Shown: positions 57,637 through 64,000 of the stretch, one piece after another
Numbering within the stretch: position 1 is the first letter of the stretch
Layout of the letters: each line of letters begins with the position of its first letter
DNA from: CBDBBY01 sp965205055
GTDB lineage: Bacteria; Pseudomonadota; Alphaproteobacteria; Rhodobacterales; Rhodobacteraceae
Length of the DNA: 64,000 bases
NCBI GenBank assembly: GCA_965205055.1
Contig: OZ242030.1
Location: 2,852,001 to 2,916,000 of the forward strand
Direction: 5' to 3'
The notes under the pieces: model-generated
The model's database searches: none
Told to the model about the DNA's origin: nothing
Seen by the model: the letters and a program-made list of their open reading frames with translations, nothing else
Translations under genes and position numbers: made by a program

Positions 57637-58577
57637 GCCGCCAGACGCCGGTTTCCGACGCTCCAGATGCCTGTCAGCGAAGGTCCGTCGTAATTGATCA
57701 CGTCGCATTCTTCGGTCATCACTCGACGCACCGCCTGCTCCTCGGTGGCAGCCGCCAGGTCGCCGCTTCGATCAACCGCGACCAGCGGCTTCATCGCGAA
57801 ACGATCTTTGGCAAAACCGATCCCGTCCTGAGTTGCGATCATATAGGTGAAAACCCCGTCGATGGACGGGATCGACTTCTTCAGCGCCTGTTCCATCGTC
57901 AAGCCCGCCTTCATCTGATCGCTGACCCAGACGGCAATCAATTCGCTGTCATTTTCGGTCAGAAAGCGATAGCCCATGCGGCTCAGTCTATCGCGCCAAG
58001 TGAAATAGTCGGTGATCTGCCCGTTGTGCACGATCGCCACATCGGGAAAGGGCCGCGCCCAGAACGGATGCGACGCGTTGGGCAAAACCGAGCTTTCGGT
58101 TGCCAGCCGGGCATGGCCCAATCCGTGCGTTCCGATTATGTCGCGCACTCCGTGCTTCACGGCCACGGCTTCCGCTCCGCCGACGTCCTTGATGATCTCA
58201 AGGCTGCGGCCGCACGACTGCACTTCCATGCGGTCCGCCAGTTCATCGGCGTCCCGTACCCATGCCTGCAAATCGGCAGGATCGGAGATTTCCATTCGAA
58301 AGCAATAATGCGGGTTTCCATCCTCTATGATTTCCGGATCGGCCAGCAAGCCGGATCCATGTGCTTTCAACACGGTCTCGAATGCATCCAGATCGTCATC
58401 CTGCCGAGATTTATCGAACCCCATCCCGCGCAGAACGTATCCGGTTTCACGAAGCGGACCGTAGACCGCAAATCCGGTACTGTCCGCACCGCGGTGTTCC
58501 TGCGCATCCATCAGTTCAACCAGGTCCGCCCCGACTTGTCCGGGCGCGGTTAGGATCCTTCCAGCGATTCCACACAT
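57633..58577 (-). CDS. glxB: Class II glutamine amidotransferase (GlxB/MgsA type)
   Basis: This 314-residue protein starts MCGIAGRILTAPGQ, with the N-terminal nucleophile Cys2 exposed after Met removal. HRGADSTGFAVYG, GLGHARLATES and AIVHNGQITDYFTWR are the class II motifs. It would release ammonia or a substituted amine from a gamma-glutamyl donor and pass it to GlxD. It is the first gene of its operon and lies just after operator C. Confidence 0.92.
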   Translation of the reverse strand: MCGIAGRILTAPGQVGADLVELMDAQEHRGADSTGFAVYGPLRETGYVLRGMGFDKSRQDDDLDAFETVLKAHGSGLLADPEIIEDGNPHYCFRMEISDPADLQAWVRDADELADRMEVQSCGRSLEIIKDVGGAEAVAVKHGVRDIIGTHGLGHARLATESSVLPNASHPFWARPFPDVAIVHNGQITDYFTWRDRLSRMGYRFLTENDSELIAVWVSDQMKAGLTMEQALKKSIPSIDGVFTYMIATQDGIGFAKDRFAMKPLVAVDRSGDLAAATEEQAVRRVMTEECDVINYDGPSLTGIWSVGNRRLAA

Positions 58578-58602
58578 GAAGATCTCCCTGTTCCATCATT
58601 AC

Positions 58603-58622
58603 TGTATACAGTATACAGTACA
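58603..58622. promoter_or_regulatory. GntR-type operator upstream of glxBCD
   Basis: TGTATACAGTATACAGTACA is the clearest copy of the motif: it repeats GTATACA twice in tandem, each palindromic. It lies 26 bases upstream of glxB in the gap shared with gntR. Confidence 0.78.
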
Positions 58623-58657
58623 CGAACAATAGCAAGCCCATTCACCTTGGCAGCAGT

Positions 58658-58680
58658 TGTATTTTTGAATACAGGATTCA
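58658..58680. promoter_or_regulatory. Weaker operator copy next to gntR
   Basis: TGTATTTTTGAATACA followed by GGATTCA holds an inverted TGTATT/AATACA pair and resembles the ends of the other sites. It lies 26 bases before the gntR start and may mediate autoregulation. Confidence 0.5.
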
Positions 58681-58705
58681 TGATCCGTGGAAAGCGAGGC
58701 TCCAA

Positions 58706-59377
58706 TTGGCTCTGAAACAAATCAAGACACAGCGCAGACGGCTGGCGGACGAAGTCTACGACCAGCTGGTCGAAGCGATCATGAGCCGCGAGATTTCCGC
58801 CGAAGACCGGCTGGTTCAGGAAAAGCTGGCGGCAGAACTCAACATCAGCCGCACCCCGGTGCGCGAGGCGCTGATGCGTCTGGAAACCGAAGGCGTTCTG
58901 GAGATTGCGGCCAGCGGCGGCTTCCGGCTCGCTCGCATGGACCATAGCGAGGTTCGGCAGTTGTATCAGGCCCGCGCGGCAATCGAAGGCCAGGCCGCCC
59001 GCATTCTCGCTGTCCAAGCAACCCCTCAGATTCTGGATCGCCTGCGCGACTTGATTCGTCGAAACGAAAACCTGACCACGCCCTCGACCCGAGACTATTT
59101 CGTTGCCAATCGATGCATTCATCGTGCCTTCATGGTCGAAGCGGGGAACAAGTTTCTTCTGGATATTTTCGACACGATCTGGGGCAATGCGATGGCTTTT
59201 CACCTGTTTTCGGCGATCGAAAACGTCAACATCTCCAAATCGCTGGGCGACCACCTGACACTTGTCGACGCCATCGCGACAGGCGACGTGACGGAGGCTC
59301 TGGAAACCTTCACCGCCCACATACAAGCAGGATTTGAACTGCAGATGGAGGGGCTGAAAGAAGCTGAACAGGCGTGA
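58706..59377 (+). CDS. GntR-family regulator with FCD domain
   Basis: This 223-residue transcription factor has a winged helix at about residues 12-75 (LADEVYDQLVEAIMSREISA, LAAELNISRTPVREALMRLE) and an FCD effector domain after it (RAAIEGQAARIL, HRAFMVEAGNKFL, HLTLVDAIATGD). FCD domains bind small acids, often through a metal ion. It starts at TTG, with GAGG 7 bases ahead. The operators around it imply it controls all three transcription units of the cluster. Confidence 0.9.
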   Translation: MALKQIKTQRRRLADEVYDQLVEAIMSREISAEDRLVQEKLAAELNISRTPVREALMRLETEGVLEIAASGGFRLARMDHSEVRQLYQARAAIEGQAARILAVQATPQILDRLRDLIRRNENLTTPSTRDYFVANRCIHRAFMVEAGNKFLLDIFDTIWGNAMAFHLFSAIENVNISKSLGDHLTLVDAIATGDVTEALETFTAHIQAGFELQMEGLKEAEQA

Positions 59378-59438
59378 ACTACCGTTCAGAATCCGTGGCC
59401 GGATCATGCGATGCGTCCGCAGGGGCCGATCAAACCGA

Positions 59439-60455
59439 ATGACTAATCCCGTCCATGTCACAATCTATAGCCACAAAGGCCGTGTCGGCAAAACCGCGCT
59501 CACGGCGAATATTGCGTTTGCGCTTTCGTCGCTGGGGAAAAAAGTTCTTTTGGTTGATAGCGATCCCCAAAGCAACTTAACGTCGTACCTTCTTGCGGAC
59601 GACATTGTTGATGATCTCCTGAATCACTCCAATGATCGAGACGGTAAAACCATCTGGAGCGCGGTCCGGCCCGTTATCCAAAATACAGGATCCGTTCGTA
59701 CGGTAGATCCAACAAGGATCGAAGATGATATTGCTTTGCTTCCGGGTGATATTAGACTCTTTGAATTCGAGGAATTTCTGTGAAAAGCATGGGCCGACGG
59801 GTTCAAGAGACGCATACCCGCTTTGCGAGCAATTTCGTCAATCAACTATTTGACTTCCAGTTTGAACCGACAGCATGATTTTGATTTCGTATTTTATGAT
59901 ACCGGGCCTAATATTGGGGCTCTCAATCGTCTTCTATTGCTTGGAACCGATTTTTTCATAGTGCCGTTAGCCTGTGACTTGTTTTCCATCAGGGCATTAT
60001 CCACTTTAGGCCAAGCCATCAAAAAGTGGATTGGAGAGGTAGAACACATCAATGCTATTGCGCCCGACGACGCAGTCCTGTTAGAGGGCAAACCGAAATT
60101 CCTCGGCTACATACAACAGCGATTCCATATGCACGGCCGAAAAATGACAAGACAGGCCGATTCATATCACAGTAGAATCAGAAACCGTGTTTACAATGAC
60201 ATTTCTTCGGTGCTGCGTGAGGTCGACAGTGAACTCGCACCTGCGTATCCAAAAAATCCTTTGATCGGAAACATTCAGAATTTTGCGCCGCTTGCCCAAG
60301 CGGCCCAACACGAGGGAGTATCCTTTTGGAATTGTACAGCTTCCAGCAATAATGATCACCTAAAATTGCAAGCAAAAGAGTCATTCTTTCAAATTGCTAA
60401 GCATATTTTGCATACGGCCGGTGATCGGAGAAGTTTTGATTTTATCCAAAACTAA
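59439..60455 (+). pseudogene. ParA-like ATPase gene with an in-frame stop
   Basis: The frame encodes a ParA/MinD-type ATPase of about 338 residues: TIYSHKGRVGKTALTANIAF (deviant Walker A), VLLVDSDPQSNLTSYLL (Walker A'), FVFYDTGPNIGALNRLLLL (Walker B) and DFFIVPLACDLFSIRALSTL. A TGA at 59781-59783 interrupts it, and the reading frame continues without a shift on the other side. The sequence is AT-richer than its neighbours and is probably foreign. It is broken, or expressed as two pieces with a second start at 59823. Confidence 0.8.
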
Positions 60456-61397
60456 CCGTCGCCTCGTAAATGAGGTGATCAAGTATTTTGTGAATGATCG
60501 ACATCTGTTCGAACGATTGGTCCGGGCGCTCATAGCCTAACAGCCCTATGCGCCTACTTGTTTCCGATTTTCTGGAAGAAAATGAACGCATGATAATAAA
60601 AACTTCGAAAGCATATTGTTGAGACATGGAGTATAAAATTTTTAGCAAGGTTTGTGCCGAAACGGCTTGGAGAAGCACCACGTACACGACAGTACATTAT
60701 GGCATAGCGGCCAACCAGCAAGCTTCAGGTTTGATCCTTGACGGATGAATTGTTGGGAGAAATTTCACATGGAGTCAGTTGCTCAAGGGAATCGCCGTGT
60801 GAGGTGTGTCAGGATCAACTGATGATACTGGCAAGAATGACGTCCGGCTGCGGACGCATCGTGGATTCCATTTTCAAAGCTCATCACAAAGCCGGTGAAT
60901 AGTGAAAATGGCTGTTCTCCGAGGGTGGCATAGCCGAAGTTGATCTCGACCTGCAACGGATCATGCTCCGCCTCGGCGATGTTCCGGGTGGAAACCGCAC
61001 CGAGCCGTGGCGGGATCTCGCTGGAATCGGCCCCTTGCCAACGGAACGGCGGCGAGCCCAGTACAATTTTTGGCCGAACGGTTGCAGCGCCGTGCAGGTT
61101 AGTCGTGCGACTCTATTGGATCGCGCGCGTCTGCGTGGGTCTGCGCACATATACTCTGGGAGTTCGTTGACAGCGAAGCCAGGTTGAACGGTTCTCCGAA
61201 GACTCAAGAGCTACCGGCGCGGCTTCACATGATTGGGCAAATTCGGCTGGGTGCGTTCAGGCTTTCATCAAATTCACTCTCATTGTCGACGTGACCATGA
61301 GTTGGCAGCCCACTCCTTCCACCAGCAGCAGTTGCAAAATTTGCGAAATCCCTTACGACTTCCCAGACGGAATAATTGATGCCGTCGACTGGTCCGC
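60456..61397. other. Long region without a recognised gene
   Basis: AT-rich to about 60760, then mixed. A plus frame around 60930-61187 (GIAEVDLDLQRIMLRLGDVP) looks somewhat like the C-terminus of a nitrilase-type hydrolase but has no start or upstream domain. The region may be decayed accessory DNA linked to the ParA remnant. Confidence 0.4.
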
Positions 61398-62453
61398 ATG
61401 CCGCAAGTCTGCATTCATCTGCGCGCCGAAACCAAGGCGATGGAAAAGCGCGCCGGCATTACGCCCGAAGGCGTCGCGCAACTCGTTGAGAAGGGTTTCG
61501 AGGTCGTTGTCGAGGAATCTCGCTCAAGGGTGTTCCGCGAACGCGAGTACGCCGTCGCAGGCGCAAAGATCGTCCCCGCAGGATCTTGGAGGTCGGCTGC
61601 CGACAATGCCATAATATTCGGACTGAAGGATCTCCCGGACGATGGATCCGCGCTGCAGCACCGACACATTATGTTCGGGCACGCATTCAAGGGCCAGCCG
61701 GATGCTCAGGCACTTCTTGGGCGATTCCGGCGCGGCGGAGGAAGCCTGTACGACTTGGAATATCTGGTCGATGAATCAGGGAAACGGTTGGCGGCGTTCG
61801 GATATTGGGCCGGATACGCCGGGGCGGCCGTCGCGCTCCTTGCGCTTGCTTCCGCCAAAGCCAATGCTCCAATGCCGGACCTGACGATTCCAAGACGCCA
61901 TCGAGACGAATTGAAGAGGGAGGTCGCGGCCGCGGTCCAAGCGATCGTTCAAAGGCCCTCCGCATTGATTATCGGCATGGGCCGAACAGGTTCCGGCGCG
62001 GCTGAACTCCTGAGTTCGCTCTCGCTTCCGGTTGTCGGCTGGGACTTGCCGGAAACCGCCGGCGGCGGCCCGTTCCCTGAAATCCTGGCGCACGACATTT
62101 TTTTGAACTGCGTTGTCGCCGACGGCAGCACGCCCGTATTTTTGGACCGATCAGCGTTTCAAGCGGAACGACGCCTTGCCGTAATCGGCGACATCGCTTG
62201 CGATCCGGGAAACGACCACAATCCGATACCGATCTACGAAACGGCGACGTCCTTTGCGGCTCCGGCAACGCGAGTCTGCAACGACCCTCCGCTCGATGTG
62301 ACAGCCATCGACAATCTTCCGTCGTTGCTGCCGCTTGAGTCATCGCAAGATTTCGAGGCACAGCTGCTTCCTCACCTGCTCACGTTGGACAGGATCAATG
62401 AAGGCGTTTGGAAGCGGGCGCTCGATGCATTCCGCAGACACCTCCCAACCTGA
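61398..62453 (+). CDS. Saccharopine dehydrogenase, lysine-forming type
   Basis: This 351-residue protein resembles LYS1 of the aminoadipate pathway, an alanine-dehydrogenase-like fold. VCIHLRAETKAMEKRAGITP holds the N-terminal Arg/Lys substrate site; LIIGMGRTGSGAAELLSSL is the NAD loop; DLEYLVDESGKRLAAFGYWAGYAG is the hinge. It interconverts saccharopine with lysine and 2-oxoglutarate. Only 14 bases separate it from the next gene, so the two enzymes form an operon. Confidence 0.88.
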   Translation: MPQVCIHLRAETKAMEKRAGITPEGVAQLVEKGFEVVVEESRSRVFREREYAVAGAKIVPAGSWRSAADNAIIFGLKDLPDDGSALQHRHIMFGHAFKGQPDAQALLGRFRRGGGSLYDLEYLVDESGKRLAAFGYWAGYAGAAVALLALASAKANAPMPDLTIPRRHRDELKREVAAAVQAIVQRPSALIIGMGRTGSGAAELLSSLSLPVVGWDLPETAGGGPFPEILAHDIFLNCVVADGSTPVFLDRSAFQAERRLAVIGDIACDPGNDHNPIPIYETATSFAAPATRVCNDPPLDVTAIDNLPSLLPLESSQDFEAQLLPHLLTLDRINEGVWKRALDAFRRHLPT

Positions 62454-62467
62454 ATCGGAATAAGGAT

Positions 62468-63613
62468 ATGGCAAGAGTCAATTGGATCGGAACCGGCCTG
62501 TCGTCGGGACCCGGACTTCGAAGGCTGATCTCGTCGGGACGGGACGTGACCGTTTGGAACCGAACAGTCGAGAAAGCGAAAGAGGTGGCCGGCGACCCGT
62601 CGGTCGACGTCCGCGCTTTCCAAATCGATGAGCTTGAACGCGCATTGAGTCCGGGAGACGTCGCTATATCGATGCTTCCTGCGGATTGGCATGTTCCGGT
62701 GGCGCGGCGATGCTTGGACAAGAATGCTCATTTTGTCTCATCGTCGTACATTTCGCCGGAAATGCTGGAACTCGACGGTCCTGCGAAGCAATCCGGGCTG
62801 GCGTTCGTGAACGAAACCGGCCTCGATCCCGGAATCGACCACCTCATGGCGCACTCGCTGGTCGACGACTACAAGCGCTCAAGCGGCTTCGACGAGGACA
62901 ACGACGTTTCGTTTTCGTCCTATTGCGGCGGGTTCCCGAAATTCCCCAATGCGTTCCGATACAAGTTCAGCTGGTCGCCGCTCGGCGTCCTGAAAGCGCT
63001 GATGTCGCCTGCAAGATCGATTTCGGAAGGCGAACCGAAAGAAACCTCGAAACCGTGGCTTGCGGTCGAAGAGTATGAAGCCCCGCTTCCGGTTCCGGAG
63101 CTTTTCGAAGCCTACCCCAACCGGGACTCCATTCCGTTCATGTCGCAATACGGATTTGCGAAGGAATGGCGCGTCAAGGAATTCGTGCGCGGCACGCTTC
63201 GTCTCAGCGGTTGGACCGATGCCTGGTCTGATATTTTCGATGCATTGGACCGTTTTCGAAACAATCCGGGAAGCGACGAACTGACGCGGCTGGCGGAGCG
63301 GCTGTGGGAAGAGCACCCCTACGGCGAAAGCGACCCGGACCGTGTCGTGCTGTGCGTGTCGCTGAAAGCCGAAAGAGGATCCGAAACCAGATACCACAAG
63401 ACCTGGATTCTGGATGCTTGGGGCGACGATGACGAATCCGCCATGGGACGCTTGGTATCCATTCCGGTCGCGTTGGCAGTGGACTCCGTCTTGGCCGGCA
63501 AAATCCCGGCCGGCGTAGGCGCGCCTCCGAACGATCCGAATCTTGTCGCCGAATGGCTGGAAGCCGTCAAAGGCATAGCGCAGATCATGTCGATCAAGGA
63601 TTCCCTTGCGTGA
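62468..63613 (+). CDS. Saccharopine dehydrogenase, glutamate-forming type
   Basis: This 381-residue protein is of the LYS9/LOR-SDH family. VNWIGTGLSSGPGLRRLIS is the NAD(P) loop; AISMLPADWHVPVARRCLD, SSYISPEMLELDGPAKQSG and NETGLDPGIDHLMA are the family blocks. It interconverts saccharopine with glutamate and aminoadipate semialdehyde. Together with the previous gene it gives a two-gene saccharopine route for lysine degradation (or synthesis). I chose ATG 62468 because the family starts there. Confidence 0.88.
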   Translation: MARVNWIGTGLSSGPGLRRLISSGRDVTVWNRTVEKAKEVAGDPSVDVRAFQIDELERALSPGDVAISMLPADWHVPVARRCLDKNAHFVSSSYISPEMLELDGPAKQSGLAFVNETGLDPGIDHLMAHSLVDDYKRSSGFDEDNDVSFSSYCGGFPKFPNAFRYKFSWSPLGVLKALMSPARSISEGEPKETSKPWLAVEEYEAPLPVPELFEAYPNRDSIPFMSQYGFAKEWRVKEFVRGTLRLSGWTDAWSDIFDALDRFRNNPGSDELTRLAERLWEEHPYGESDPDRVVLCVSLKAERGSETRYHKTWILDAWGDDDESAMGRLVSIPVALAVDSVLAGKIPAGVGAPPNDPNLVAEWLEAVKGIAQIMSIKDSLA

Positions 63614-63667
63614 AAGAATTGGCGGCGGCCTTGACCGAATTGACCAAGGCGAGCTGCGGGGTGGGCA

Positions 63668-64000
63668 TCAATCCAGCAGTATCTTGAATTCGCGGCGTAT
63701 CTGACGGTCCGCTTCTTCGCTCAAATATTCCGGATAGTGGGATTCAAGCACCGTTCTGGCGCGCGAACGCGCAGCTCCTCGAATATCCGGCTCGCCTCGC
63801 TCAACCCATGCTTCCGGCGATTCCCTGTCGGCAAGGTCAGGATAGAAGTAGTCGCGCTCCATTGCCGCCATCGTCTCGCCGCTGCCGAGAAAATGGCCTG
63901 TTTCAAGCACTGACCGGCAAATTCCGTCGAACTCCAGCGTGTCGTCGGAAACCTCGATTCCGCGCACGACCCGATAGACATGCGACAACATCTCGTCGTC
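63668..64000 (-). CDS. MttB-family methyltransferase, C-terminal part (cut by window)
   Basis: These 107+ residues match the C-terminus of trimethylamine methyltransferase (MttB) family proteins: LETGHFLGSGETMAAMERDY, YPDLADRESPEAWVERG, RARTVLESHYPEYL. Non-pyrrolysine MttB proteins act on glycine betaine and other quaternary amines. The gene runs off the right edge, so whether it has the pyrrolysine codon cannot be judged. Confidence 0.85.
   Translation of the reverse strand, partial: DDEMLSHVYRVVRGIEVSDDTLEFDGICRSVLETGHFLGSGETMAAMERDYFYPDLADRESPEAWVERGEPDIRGAARSRARTVLESHYPEYLSEEADRQIRREFKILLD

Noticed and set aside
59781..59783. TGA recoded as a sense codon (ParA-like gene and the IS3 transposase both have in-frame TGA)
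   Set aside because: Many genes here end in TGA used in ATGA or TGATG overlaps, and the rest of the proteome reads normally with TGA as stop. Two decayed genes explain the cases better.

Overview
The window is a 64 kb stretch of an alphaproteobacterial chromosome. The evidence is the 16S sequence, the rRNA operon order 16S-tRNA-Ile-tRNA-Ala-23S-5S-tRNA-fMet, and gene families typical of that class: a DinB with an N-terminal zinc ribbon, MsrPQ, TRAP and Liv transporters, glxBCD-type genes, a paired saccharopine dehydrogenase set and an MttB-family methyltransferase. I cannot name the genus. The mix of solute-scavenging transporters suggests a marine or host-associated heterotroph (inference).

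Left part (1-21 kb). A HEPN gene and its small partner stand next to a frameshifted second HEPN copy. A complete rRNA operon on the minus strand follows, with a recognisable promoter, a leader boxA and a terminator-like hairpin between tRNA-Ala and 23S. Then come msrPQ, clpB with a translationally coupled small gene, a Fic AMP-transferase, a decayed IS3-family transposase, a Panacea-type toxin-antitoxin candidate (panAT), dinB, hipBA, an N-formylglutamate amidohydrolase, tRNA-Val and rpmJ (L36).

Middle part (21-42 kb). A type I restriction-modification operon (hsdM-hsdS-ptuA-ptuB-hsdR) carries a Septu-like PtuAB pair inside it. It is bracketed by two diverged copies of a DUF6958-like gene lying in direct ~0.55 kb repeats, which makes it look like a defence island. 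Its HsdS has two almost identical target recognition domains produced by a 702-bp tandem duplication. Next are a TRAP transporter with hydantoinase/oxoprolinase A and B and a glutamine-amidotransferase-like hydrolase, then a TbpB-like surface lipoprotein.

Right part (42-59.4 kb) is the most interesting region. A compact bacterial microcompartment (BMC) operon encodes one shell pentamer, one hexamer and one tandem-domain trimer, an acylating aldehyde dehydrogenase, a malate-dehydrogenase-like enzyme with an N-terminal extension, an opine-dehydrogenase-like enzyme and RidA. It sits in the same regulon as a glutamine-synthetase-like ligase (GmaS/PuuA type), a sarcosine-oxidase-like flavoenzyme, a gamma-glutamyl hydrolase-like amidotransferase, a glxBCD/mgsABC-type N-alkylglutamate synthase and a Liv-type ABC transporter. 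A GntR/FCD regulator and near-identical TGTAT..GTATACAGTA operators in all three promoter regions tie it together. My working model is that an imported amine is ligated to glutamate, rearranged to an N-substituted glutamate and oxidised to an aldehyde, which the BMC converts to an acyl-CoA.

The right end holds a ParA-like gene broken by an in-frame stop, a saccharopine dehydrogenase pair and the 3' part of an MttB-family methyltransferase.
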